Shown piece after piece: positions 1 through 12,086 of a DNA stretch of 64,000 nt. Every line of letters starts with the position of its first letter. The first letter of the stretch is position 1. The notes beneath the pieces are model-generated. The model had not been told where the DNA came from. It saw nothing but the letters and a program-made list of their open reading frames with translations, and ran no database searches. Origin of the DNA: Caenorhabditis remanei (taxonomy: Eukaryota; Nematoda; Chromadorea; Rhabditida; Rhabditidae). The stretch spans positions 12,133,717 through 12,197,716 of the forward strand of contig NC_071330.1 in the NCBI RefSeq assembly GCF_010183535.1. Direction: 5' to 3'. A program made the translations under genes and the position numbers.

Positions 1-3000
1 GTCTATGACTGTATGACACAGGCTAGCAGGTTTGAGATATTCTGAGTTTCTGAAACTAGCGAAACCACGTTCGGGAGGTCTATGACTGTATGACACAGGC
101 TAGCAGGTTTGAGATATTCTGAGTTTCTGAAACTAGCGAAACCACGTTCGGGAGGTCTATGACTGTATGACACAGGCTAGCAGGTTTAAGATATTCTGAG
201 TTTCTGAAACTAGCGAAACCACGTTCGGGAGGTCTATGACTGTATGACACAGGCTAGCAGGTTTGAGATATTCTGAGTTTCTGAAACTAGCGAAACCACG
301 TTCGGGAGGTCTATGACTGTATGACACAGGCTAGCAGGTTTGAGATATTCTGAGTTTCTGAAACTAGCGAAACCACGTTCGGGAGGTCTATGACTGTATG
401 ACACAGGCTAGCAGGTTTGAGATATTCTGAGTTTCTGAAACTAGCGAAACCACGTTCGGGAGGTCTATGACTGTATGACACAGGCTAGCAGGTTTAAGAT
501 ATTCTGAGTTTCTGAAACTAGCGAAACCACGTTCGGGAGGTCCGTGACTGTATGACACAGGCTAGCAGGTTTAAGATATTCTGAGTTTCTGAAACTAGCG
601 AAACCACGTTCGGGAGGTCCGTGACTGTATGAGACAGGCTAGCAGGTTTGAGATATTCTGAGTTTCTGAAACTAGCGAAACCACGTTCGGGAGGTCTATG
701 ACTGTATGACACAGGCTAGCAGGTTTAAGATATTCTGAGTTTCTGAAACTAGCGAAACCACGTTCGGGAGGTCTATGACTGTATGACACAGGCTAGCAGG
801 TTTGAGATATTCTGAGTTTCTGAAACTAGCGAAACCACGTTCGGGAGGTCTATGACTGTATGACACAGGCTAGCAGGTTTGAGATATTCTGAGTTTCTGA
901 AACTAGCGAAACCACGTTCGGGAGGTCTATGACTGTATGACACAGGCTAGCAGGTTTAAGATATTCTGAGTTTCTGAAACTAGCGAAACCACGTTCGGGA
1001 GGTCTATGACTGTATGACACAGGCTAGCAGGTTTGAGATATTCTGAGTTTCTGAAACTAGCGAAACCACGTTCGGGAGGTCTATGACTGTATGACACAGG
1101 CTAGCAGGTTTGAGATATTCTGAGTTTCTGAAACTAGCGAAACCACGTTCGGGAGGTCTATGACTGTATGACACAGGCTAGCAGGTTTGAGATATTCTGA
1201 GTTTCTGAAACTAGCGAAACCACGTTCGGGAGGTCTATGACTGTATGACACAGGCTAGCAGGTTTAAGATATTCTGAGTTTCTGAAACTAGCGAAACCAC
1301 GTTCGGGAGGTCCGTGACTGTATGACACAGGCTAGCAGGTTTAAGATATTCTGAGTTTCTGAAACTAGCGAAACCACGTTCGGGAGGTCCGTGACTGTAT
1401 GACACAGGCTAGCAGGTTTGAGATATTCTGAGTTTCTGAAACTAGCGAAACCACGTTCGGGAGGTCTATGACTGTATGACACAGGCTAGCAGGTTTAAGA
1501 TATTCTGAGTTTCTGAAACTAGCGAAACCACGTTCGGGAGGTCCGTGACTGTATGACACAGGCTAGCAGGTTTAAGATATTCTGAGTTTCTGAAACTAGC
1601 GAAACCACGTTCGGGAGGTCTATGACTGTATGACACAGGCTAGCAGGTTTAAGATATTCTGAGTTTCTGAAACTAGCGAAACCACGTTCGGGAGGTCTAT
1701 GACTGTATGACACAGGCTAGCAGGTTTGAGATATTCTGAGTTTCTGAAACTAGCGAAACCACGTTCGGGAGGTCTATGACTGTATGACACAGGCTAGCAG
1801 GTTTGAGATATTCTGAGTTTCTGAAACTAGCGAAACCACGTTCGGGAGGTCCGTGACTGTATGACACAGGCTAGCAGGTTTAAGATATTCTGAGTTTCTG
1901 AAACTAGCGAAACCACGTTCGGGAGGTCCGTGACTGTATGACACAGGCTAGCAGGTTTAAGATATTCTGAGTTTCTGAAACTAGCGAAACCACGTTCGGG
2001 AGGTCCGTGACTGTATGACACAGGCTAGCAGGTTTAAGATATTCTGAGTTTCTGAAACTAGCGAAACCACGTTCGGGAGGTCTATGACTGTATGACACAG
2101 GCTAGCAGGTTTAAGATATTCTGAGTTTCTGAAACTAGCGAAACCACGTTCGGGAGGTCTATGACTGTATGACACAGGCTAGCAGGTTTGAGATATTCTG
2201 AGTTTCTGAAACTAGCGAAACCACGTTCGGGAGGTCTATGACTGTATGACACAGGCTAGCAGGTTTGAGATATTCTGAGTTTCTGAAACTAGCGAAACCA
2301 CGTTCGGGAGGTCTATGACTGTATGACACAGGCTAGCAGGTTTGAGATATTCTGAGTTTCTGAAACTAGCGAAACCACGTTCGGGAGGTCTATGACTGTA
2401 TGACACAGGCTAGCAGGTTTGAGATATTCTGAGTTTCTGAAACTAGCGAAACCACGTTCGGGAGGTCCGTGACTGTATGACACAGGCTAGCAGGTTTAAG
2501 ATATTCTGAGTTTCTGAAACTAGCGAAACCACGTTCGGGAGGTCCGTGACTGTATGACACAGGCTAGCAGGTTTAAGATATTCTGAGTTTCTGAAACTAG
2601 CGAAACCACGTTCGGGAGGTCTATGACTGTATGACACAGGCTAGCAGGTTTAAGATATTCTGAGTTTCTGAAACTAGCGAAACCACGTTCGGGAGGTCTA
2701 TGACTGTATGACACAGGCTAGCAGGTTTGAGATATTCTGAGTTTCTGAAACTAGCGAAACCACGTTCGGGAGGTCTATGACTGTATGACACAGGCTAGCA
2801 GGTTTGAGATATTCTGAGTTTCTGAAACTAGCGAAACCACGTTCGGGAGGTCTATGACTGTATGACACAGGCTAGCAGGTTTAAGATATTCTGAGTTTCT
2901 GAAACTAGCGAAACCACGTTCGGGAGGTCTATGACTGTATGACACAGGCTAGCAGGTTTGAGATATTCTGAGTTTCTGAAACTAGCGAAACCACGTTCGG

Positions 3001-6000
3001 GAGGTCTATGACTGTATGACACAGGCTAGCAGGTTTGAGATATTCTGAGTTTCTGAAACTAGCGAAACCACGTTCGGGAGGTCTATGACTGTATGACACA
3101 GGCTAGCAGGTTTGAGATATTCTGAGTTTCTGAAACTAGCGAAACCACGTTCGGGAGGTCTATGACTGTATGACACAGGCTAGCAGGTTTAAGATATTCT
3201 GAGTTTCTGAAACTAGCGAAACCACGTTCGGGAGGTCCGTGACTGTATGACACAGGCTAGCAGGTTTAAGATATTCTGAGTTTCTGAAACTAGCGAAACC
3301 ACGTTCGGGAGGTCCGTGACTGTATGACACAGGCTAGCAGGTTTGAGATATTCTGAGTTTCTGAAACTAGCGAAACCACGTTCGGGAGGTCTATGACTGT
3401 ATGACACAGGCTAGCAGGTTTAAGATATTCTGAGTTTCTGAAACTAGCGAAACCACGTTCGGGAGGTCCGTGACTGTATGACACAGGCTAGCAGGTTTAA
3501 GATATTCTGAGTTTCTGAAACTAGCGAAACCACGTTCGGGAGGTCTATGACTGTATGACACAGGCTAGCAGGTTTAAGATATTCTGAGTTTCTGAAACTA
3601 GCGAAACCACGTTCGGGAGGTCTATGACTGTATGACACAGGCTAGCAGGTTTGAGATATTCTGAGTTTCTGAAACTAGCGAAACCACGTTCGGGAGGTCT
3701 ATGACTGTATGACACAGGCTAGCAGGTTTGAGATATTCTGAGTTTCTGAAACTAGCGAAACCACGTTCGGGAGGTCCGTGACTGTATGACACAGGCTAGC
3801 AGGTTTAAGATATTCTGAGTTTCTGAAACTAGCGAAACCACGTTCGGGAGGTCCGTGACTGTATGACACAGGCTAGCAGGTTTAAGATATTCTGAGTTTC
3901 TGAAACTAGCGAAACCACGTTCGGGAGGTCCGTGACTGTATGACACAGGCTAGCAGGTTTAAGATATTCTGAGTTTCTGAAACTAGCGAAACCACGTTCG
4001 GGAGGTCTATGACTGTATGACACAGGCTAGCAGGTTTGAGATATTCTGAGTTTCTGAAACTAGCGAAACCACGTTCGGGAGGTCTATGACTGTATGACAC
4101 AGGCTAGCAGGTTTGAGATATTCTGAGTTTCTGAAACTAGCGAAACCACGTTCGGGAGGTCTATGACTGTATGACACAGGCTAGCAGGTTTGAGATATTC
4201 TGAGTTTCTGAAACTAGCGAAACCACGTTCGGGAGGTCCGTGACTGTATGACACAGGCTAGCAGGTTTAAGATATTCTGAGTTTCTGAAACTAGCGAAAC
4301 CACGTTCGGGAGGTCCGTGACTGTATGACACAGGCTAGCAGGTTTAAGATATTCTGAGTTTCTGAAACTAGCGAAACCACGTTCGGGAGGTCCGTGACTG
4401 TATGACACAGGCTAGCAGGTTTAAGATATTCTGAGTTTCTGAAACTAGCGAAACCACGTTCGGGAGGTCTATGACTGTATGACACAGGCTAGCAGGTTTA
4501 AGATATTCTGAGTTTCTGAAACTAGCGAAACCACGTTCGGGAGGTCTATGACTGTATGACACAGGCTAGCAGGTTTGAGATATTCTGAGTTTCTGAAACT
4601 AGCGAAACCACGTTCGGGAGGTCTATGACTGTATGACACAGGCTAGCAGGTTTGAGATATTCTGAGTTTCTGAAACTAGCGAAACCACGTTCGGGAGGTC
4701 TATGACTGTATGACACAGGCTAGCAGGTTTGAGATATTCTGAGTTTCTGAAACTAGCGAAACCACGTTCGGGAGGTCTATGACTGTATGACACAGGCTAG
4801 CAGGTTTAAGATATTCTGAGTTTCTGAAACTAGCGAAACCACGTTCGGGAGGTCTATGACTGTATGACACAGGCTAGCAGGTTTAAGATATTCTGAGTTT
4901 CTGAAACTAGCGAAACCACGTTCGGGAGGTCTATGACTGTATGACACAGGCTAGCAGGTTTGAGATATTCTGAGTTTCTGAAACTAGCGAAACCACGTTC
5001 GGGAGGTCCGTGACTGTATGACACAGGCTAGCAGGTTTAAGATATTCTGAGTTTCTGAAACTAGCGAAACCACGTTCGGGAGGTCTATGACTGTATGACA
5101 CAGGCTAGCAGGTTTGAGATATTCTGAGTTTCTGAAACTAGCGAAACCACGTTCGGGAGGTCTATGACTGTATGACACAGGCTAGCAGGTTTGAGATATT
5201 CTGAGTTTCTGAAACTAGCGAAACCACGTTCGGGAGGTCTATGACTGTATGACACAGGCTAGCAGGTTTAAGATATTCTGAGTTTCTGAAACTAGCGAAA
5301 CCACGTTCGGGAGGTCTATGACTGTATGACACAGGCTAGCAGGTTTGAGATATTCTGAGTTTCTGAAACTAGCGAAACCACGTTCGGGAGGTCTATGACT
5401 GTATGACACAGGCTAGCAGGTTTGAGATATTCTGAGTTTCTGAAACTAGCGAAACCACGTTCGGGAGGTCCGTGACTGTATGACACAGGCTAGCAGGTTT
5501 AAGATATTCTGAGTTTCTGAAACTAGCGAAACCACGTTCGGGAGGTCCGTGACTGTATGACACAGGCTAGCAGGTTTAAGATATTCTGAGTTTCTGAAAC
5601 TAGCGAAACCACGTTCGGGAGGTCTATGACTGTATGACACAGGCTAGCAGGTTTGAGATATTCTGAGTTTCTGAAACTAGCGAAACCACGTTCGGGAGGT
5701 CCGTGACTGTATGACACAGGCTAGCAGGTTTAAGATATTCTGAGTTTCTGAAACTAGCGAAACCACGTTCGGGAGGTCTATGACTGTATGACACAGGCTA
5801 GCAGGTTTGAGATATTCTGAGTTTCTGAAACTAGCGAAACCACGTTCGGGAGGTCTATGACTGTATGACACAGGCTAGCAGGTTTAAGATATTCTGAGTT
5901 TCTGAAACTAGCGAAACCACGTTCGGGAGGTCTATGACTGTATGACACAGGCTAGCAGGTTTGAGATATTCTGAGTTTCTGAAACTAGCGAAACCACGTT

Positions 6001-8994
6001 CGGGAGGTCCGTGACTGTATGACACAGGCTAGCAGGTTTAAGATATTCTGAGTTTCTGAAACTAGCGAAACCACGTTCGGGAGGTCTATGACTGTATGAC
6101 ACAGGCTAGCAGGTTTGAGATATTCTGAGTTTCTGAAACTAGCGAAACCACGTTCGGGAGGTCCGTGACTGTATGACACAGGCTAGCAGGTTTAAGATAT
6201 TCTGAGTTTCTGAAACTAGCGAAACCACGTTCGGGAGGTCTATGACTGTATGACACAGGCTAGCAGGTTTGAGATATTCTGAGTTTCTGAAACTAGCGAA
6301 ACCACGTTCGGGAGGTCTATGACTGTATGACACAGGCTAGCAGGTTTAAGATATTCTGAGTTTCTGAAACTAGCGAAACCACGTTCGGGAGGTCTATGAC
6401 TGTATGACACAGGCTAGCAGGTTTAAGATATTCTGAGTTTCTGAAACTAGCGAAACCACGTTCGGGAGGTCTATGACTGTATGACACAGGCTAGCAGGTT
6501 TAAGATATTCTGAGTTTCTGAAACTAGCGAAACCACGTTCGGGAGGTCTATGACTGTATGACACAGGCTAGCAGGTTTAAGATATTCTGAGTTTCTGAAA
6601 CTAGCGAAACCACGCTCGGGAGGTCTATGACTGTATGACACAGGCTAGCAGGTTTAAGATATTCTGAGTTTCTGAAACTAGCGAAACCACGTTCGGGAGG
6701 TCCGTGACTGTATGACACAGGCTAGCAGGTTTAAGATATTCTGAGTTTCTGAAACTAGCGAAACCACGTTCGGGAGGTCCGTGACTGTATGACACAGGCT
6801 AGCAGGTTTAAGATATTCTGAGTTTCTGAAACTAGCGAAACCACGTTCGGGAGGTCCGTGACTGTATGACACAGGCTAGCAGGTTTAAGATATTCTGAGT
6901 TTCTGAAACTAGCGAAACCACGTTCGGGAGGTCCGTGACTGTATGACACAGGCTAGCAGGTTTGAGATATTCTGAGTTTCTGAAACTAGCGAAACCACGT
7001 TCGGGAGGTCCGTGACTGTATGACACAGGCTAGCAGGTTTGAGATATTCTGAGTTTCTGAAACTAGCGAAACCACGTTCGGGAGGTCCGTGACTGTATGA
7101 CACAGGCTAGCAGGTTTAAGATATTCTGAGTTTCTGAAACTAGCGAAACCACGTTCGGGAGGTCTATGACTGTATGACACAGGCTAGCAGGTTTAAGATA
7201 TTCTGAGTTTCTGAAACTAGCGAAACCACGTTCGGGAGGTCCGTGACTGTATGACACAGGCTAGCAGGTTTGAGATATTCTGAGTTTCTGAAACTAGCGA
7301 AACCACGTTCGGGAGGTCCGTGACTGTATGACACAGGCTAGCAGGTTTAAGATATTCTGAGTTTCTGAAACTAGCGAAACCACGTTCGGGAGGTCCGTGA
7401 CTGTATGACACAGGCTAGCAGGTTTAAGATATTCTGAGTTTCTGAAACTAGCGAAACCACGTTCGGGAGGTCTATGACTGTATGACACAGGCTAGCAGGT
7501 TTAAGATATTCTGAGTTTCTGAAACTAGCGAAACCACGTTCGGGAGGTCTATGACTGTATGACACAGGCTAGCAGGTTTAAGATATTCTGAGTTTCTGAA
7601 ACTAGCGAAACCACGTTCGGGAGGTCTATGACTGTATGACACAGGCTAGCAGGTTTAAGATATTCTGAGTTTCTGAAACTAGCGAAACCACGCTCGGGAG
7701 GTCTATGACTGTATGACACAGGCTAGCAGGTTTAAGATATTCTGAGTTTCTGAAACTAGCGAAACCACGTTCGGGAGGTCCGTGACTGTATGACACAGGC
7801 TAGCAGGTTTAAGATATTCTGAGTTTCTGAAACTAGCGAAACCACGTTCGGGAGGTCCGTGACTGTATGACACAGGCTAGCAGGTTTAAGATATTCTGAG
7901 TTTCTGAAACTAGCGAAACCACGTTCGGGAGGTCCGTGACTGTATGACACAGGCTAGCAGGTTTAAGATATTCTGAGTTTCTGAAACTAGCGAAACCACG
8001 TTCGGGAGGTCCGTGACTGTATGACACAGGCTAGCAGGTTTGAGATATTCTGAGTTTCTGAAACTAGCGAAACCACGTTCGGGAGGTCCGTGACTGTATG
8101 ACACAGGCTAGCAGGTTTGAGATATTCTGAGTTTCTGAAACTAGCGAAACCACGTTCGGGAGGTCCGTGACTGTATGACACAGGCTAGCAGGTTTAAGAT
8201 ATTCTGAGTTTCTGAAACTAGCGAAACCACGTTCGGGAGGTCTATGACTGTATGACACAGGCTAGCAGGTTTAAGATATTCTGAGTTTCTGAAACTAGCG
8301 AAACCACGTTCGGGAGGTCCGTGACTGTATGACACAGGCTAGCAGGTTTGAGATATTCTGAGTTTCTGAAACTAGCGAAACCACGTTCGGGAGGTCCGTG
8401 ACTGTATGACACAGGCTAGCAGGTTTAAGATATTCTGAGTTTCTGAAACTAGCGAAACCACGTTCGGGAGGTCCGTGACTGTATGACACAGGCTAGCAGG
8501 TTTAAGATATTCTGAGTTTCTGAAACTAGCGAAACCACGTTCGGGAGGTCTATGACTGTATGACACAGGCTAGCAGGTTTAAGATATTCTGAGTTTCTGA
8601 AACTAGCGAAACCACGTTCGGGAGGTCCGTGACTGTATGACACAGGCTAGCAGGTTTGAGATATTCTGAGTTTCTGAAACTAGCGAAACCACGTTCGGGA
8701 GGTCCGTGACTGTATGACACAGGCTAGCAGGTTTAAGATATTCTGAGTTTCTGAAACTAGCGAAACCACGCTCGGGAGGTCTATGACTGTATGACACAGG
8801 CTAGCAGGTTTAAGATATTCTGAGTATCTGAAACTAGCGAAACCACGTTCGGGAGGTTTATGACTGTATGACACAGGCTAGCAGGTTTAAGATATTCTGA
8901 GTTTCTGAAACTAGCGAAACCACGTTCGGGAGGTTTATGACTGTATGACACAGGCTAGCAGGTTTAAGATATTCTGAGTTTCTGAAACTAGCGG
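1..8994. repeat. 77-bp tandem satellite array, ~116.8 units
   Basis: A head-to-tail array of a 77-bp unit starting GTCTATGACTGTATGACACA fills the left edge and continues beyond it. Unit starts fall at 1+77k up to 8933, so 116 full units carry no net insertion or deletion. A partial unit then ends at about 8994, where the sequence changes to unique DNA. Variation is almost confined to three places in the unit: positions 4-5 (TA or CG), position 34 (G or A) and, rarely, position 70 (T or C). The last units carry extra substitutions (GTTTATG; a TAT in GAGTATCTG near 8826), as expected at the edge of a homogenised array. Because 77 is not a multiple of 3, the short minus-strand open frames in it restart every unit and are not genes. 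Confidence 0.98.
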
Positions 8995-9196
8995 GGGTCT
9001 GAAATTAAATTCCAACAAGTGCTTTGTTGGGTCCGACTTCTCGCATACAGGTCTCTATTTGTTTACTTGAAATAAGACAAAGCATGTCGTCCATATTTAC
9101 AGAACAATACCACTTGTTTCGATGTTTTCAAGTGTTTTCCCATGGAACACCTATTCTCACACAGACAATTTCAGACTTTGAATTTACAATTGAAAC
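8995..9196. other. Unique spacer between satellite and first gene
   Basis: About 200 bp of non-repetitive AT-rich DNA lies between the array and the first start codon. It presumably holds the promoter of the gene at 9197. No clear TATA box or other site is recognised. Confidence 0.5.
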
Positions 9197-10800
9197 ATGA
9201 AACTTTTCATAACTTTTTCAATATACTGTTTCATTTTCTTCATATCTTCTGATGCCGGAAGAATCTGGCACAAATCGGATCTTCCGCAGTTCAGGTAAAC
9301 TTTCATGAAGTCCCTCCTGAGTTTTTTTCCAAATGTTCAGACCAAAAAAGGAAGATTCTTTTGAACCAACTTCTACAGGACCGCGGAATCGAATAATGGA
9401 TTGGAAGAAAAGTTTGGCATTCGAGAAAGTCACGAAGGATAGTAATGTGTTCTGTAGGGTGAGTACTTTCAAAGAGACTTTAAACAAAGGAGCTGAAATT
9501 CATAAATATCAAACATCCCGTGATATCAGAATTCGCCACCATTCCACCGTGGCACCTTTCAAAATCTAAGTTTCCCCAAAAACTTCAGTCAAGTATTCCG
9601 AACCCGGTTGGCCCCAACCCAAACATTTCAATTTTAAATTCAGTTTCAAATTTGGTTACATGACCGCCCAATTTTCTGTTCGGACCGAAGTGAGAATATG
9701 AACAGTTTCGGTTGTTTATATATTGAGTGCCTGACGAGCACCTGACATGATATTGGAAATAAACTGATGGTTTGATAAGACATGACTGTTTCACAACTTT
9801 CTACCATTTATCAAAAAATGTCGGTCGCTCAATAAGCCTCCACTATATAAACACCATCACTTTCTGTCATTTCAATCAGTCCGGAGTTTCTGGGTTACCG
9901 CTCCGCCGCGTTGCTGAGTCTTCAGTTCAACCTATGGAACATCCCATCGACATCAACTTGACTGTATTTTTGGAATTTTAGAAACGAAATGTTTTATTAT
10001 AAGCGCCTTCCTATCTAAATAATAGATAGACACGGGGTCGTCCAGAAATTGTACTCGAGGTCCTACGAAAGGCCTTGAAGGTAGATGACAAATTCTGAAT
10101 TTGATTCCGAATTTATTAGAGGAAGAAGGTAAATTCTAGATAAATTTCAATTTCTCAAATCTTTTGTGTTTCATCACTTGAAAAAAGTAAAAAACCAATT
10201 ATGTTCAGTATCTCGATCCATTCTAATATCATGTAAAGTTTCATATCAACTGCAGAATCTTTATAACTCCAGCCAAACTTATTTTCTGAATGTTTCAACA
10301 TATTTCTATTTGAAAACCTCAATTATTTCATCACCTACTTGTTATCTCTCTCAAAACGTCGGCTGCTTCACTCCCTTCCCTATATAAACACCATCAGTTT
10401 CTGTCATTTCAATCAGTCCGGAGTCACTGGGTTACCAATGATTAAAGCATGCTGTTACCCCCTCTTCCCATTGACATGGAATTTGACTGAAAAAACTTTT
10501 TTTGATATTTCCAAAAGCGACCGTTTTCTAGAAAACCTATTTTCAGGTCTACGGACTATGCTCTCACTATTCATTTGGTGTAACCCTTTTGAATGTTCTT
10601 GCAAAATGGAAGGAACGTGGAATGATCTACCCGTATAAGAAGTATGATGGGAAGCCAGATGCCGACATACCAATGCCGAAATTGGAGAATTTCGTTCGTG
10701 AGTTAAACTCGAATAGAACTGACTAGACGTTACTTGAATTTTTCTCGTTTCAGGCACTTTCCACAATAGTCAAGCACGGAGGAACAATCAATTGAGCTAA
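9197..10800 (+). CDS. Small secreted protein, 137 aa, unknown function
   Basis: Four exons: 9197-9294, 9341-9458, 10547-10697 and 10754-10800. All join in phase and give 137 residues ending in TAA. The first ~20 residues (MKLFITFSIYCFIFFISSDA) look like a signal peptide. The mature part is basic and aromatic, with RIWHKSDLPQF near its start, two cysteines (FCR and GLCSH, around residues 70 and 76) and a basic tail ending ARRNNQLS. I do not recognise a family. Intron 2 is 1,088 bp and contains two TATA-bearing dispersed repeats (about 9815-9900 and 10325-10503). The gene is convergent with the collagen, whose stop is 207 bp away. The model rests on consensus splice sites and continuous phase; no homolog was consulted. 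Confidence 0.6.
9815..9900 (+). repeat. Dispersed TATA-containing repeat, copy 1 (partial)
   Basis: It shares CTATATAAACACCATCA, the following TTTCTGTCATTTCAATCAGT and the CCGGAGT..GGGTTACC tail with copies at 10325-10503 and 13536-13718. It lies inside intron 2 of the secreted-protein gene. The layout (TATA box, about 25 bp, then a TCATTTCAATCAGTC stretch) resembles a core promoter, possibly from an LTR, but that is inference. Confidence 0.6.
10325..10503 (+). repeat. Dispersed TATA-containing repeat, copy 2
   Basis: This ~180-bp copy has near-identical sequence to 13536-13718, from TTTCATCACCT through CCTATATAAACACCATCAG to CCCATTGACATGGAA and TTGACTGAAAAA. It lies in the last part of intron 2 of the secreted-protein gene, ending just before the exon-3 acceptor region. 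Confidence 0.75.
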
Positions 10801-11007
10801 CTGATGACTTGTTTAAAAAAAACGAAATTCGATTCCAAAACTCTTCATAAATGTACAGATACACAAAAGACAGATGGAAAAAATTAAGAAAATGAAGAAA
10901 AAAAGACAGCACGGATTTACCCGAACTTTGAAGGCAAAGGGAAAGAGAAGAAAACCATCCACGTGGCAAAATTAGGAGATAAGTTAATAAGGTCAAGGGG
11001 GCGGAGC

Positions 11008-12086
11008 TTAGCGACGAGTTCCGTCCTCGAAGAAAACACCTCCGTCCAAGGCGCAATACTTTGGACAGATTCCACGCTCTCCTTGTGGTCCTGGCTGTCC
11101 TGGTGGTCCAGCTGGTCCCGCTTGTCCTGGATTTCCTTGTTGACCTGGTGGACCTGGTGGTCCTTGGGGTCCTGGAGCACCGTCGGATCCTGGGCGGCCT
11201 GAAAAATTGGAAAGTTGGAGGGTTTCGCGTGAAATTCCAGATAATTTGAGCTGCCAGGGTTCTGAGACTCTCAGAATTTGGACTGCCTACACTTTTCAAC
11301 TAAACTCAAAATTGCCATTTCAAAATAACTAACCAGCTTGTCCTTGATCTCCTGGAAGTCCAGAAGGTCCTGGCTCTCCTGGTGCTCCTGGATCTCCTGG
11401 CAGAGCTGGAGTAGAGATGGCAGGTCTTCCTTGCTCTCCACGTGGTCCGTCTCTTCCTCCCTCTCCGTTGTTTCCTGGTGGCCCAGGTGGTCCCTGTGGT
11501 CCGACTCCTCCGTCGTTTCCGTTTCTTCCTGGATGTCCCGATTGTCCTGGATTTCCAGAATCTCCTGGTGGTCCTGGTGGTCCTGGCTCTCCTGGTGGGC
11601 ATGGAGTGCATGGTGGCTCGGTGATCTCCTCACACACTGCTGGTGGACGTCCTGGGAATCCGGGGGCTCCTGGAGCTCCTGGTCGTCCTGGTGCTCCGTT
11701 CTTTCCTGGTGGTCCGTCTGGTCCTGGAAGTCCTGGAAGACAGCAGCCTTGGCAAGCGGCGGCGTCACGCTTCAGACGTGTCGTCTCGTTGGATGAGCGA
11801 CGCAAGAAGAATGGAAGATTCTTGTTTGGTGTCTGACGGAAATTGTGCATTTCCAACATGACGTCGCGAGCGGAGAGCTGGAAAATGTTTCCTAAATTTG
11901 TTCGATAAATCGACACCGACGTACCTTGCAGAACTGCATCTCATCGTGAACACGAAGATGTACGGAGTGGATGTAGTTGTTGACAAGTGGAAGTGTGACG
12001 AACACACTGACCAAAGCAATCAGTGAGAATGTCACTGCAGAGTAGGCGACGAAACGGAACGCCTTCTCACGTGAATCCTCCTCCAT
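11008..12086 (-). CDS. col-97: Cuticle collagen, 298 aa
   Basis: Three exons (minus strand: 11925-12086, 11334-11877, 11008-11198) give 298 residues. The N-terminus ([20 protein letters not shown]) carries a hydrophobic signal-anchor at about residues 12-37, the usual start of nematode cuticle collagens. A basic cleavage-like site RLKRD precedes a CQGCC cysteine cluster. Gly-X-Y repeats follow, interrupted by a CTPCPPG cysteine block. The C-terminus has a Cys pair ([11 protein letters not shown]) and ends EDGTRR. Such collagens are processed, trimerised and cross-linked in the hypodermis to form cuticle. An acceptor (TTTTCCCAG) lies 22 bp before the ATG, so the 5' end is cis- or trans-spliced. 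The symbol is assigned by synteny from memory (ZK1010.7 beside ubq-2 and frg-1), not by alignment. Confidence 0.9.

Noticed and set aside
518..8874. Dozens of 64-residue minus-strand open frames in the satellite
   Set aside because: They restart every 77-bp unit in a new frame, have no promoter or splice logic and simply mirror the repeat.
1..8994. A CRISPR-like array
   Set aside because: The whole 77-bp unit repeats with no unique spacers, and the genome is eukaryotic.
9218..9487. 89-residue minus-strand frame over the first exons of the secreted-protein gene
   Set aside because: The plus strand has signal peptide, consensus introns and continuous phase; the minus frame has none of these.
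11338..11836. Open frames on the plus strand opposite the collagen, one rich in Gly/Pro
   Set aside because: They are antisense shadows of Gly-X-Y coding; the minus strand has correct splice sites, signal-anchor and C-terminus.
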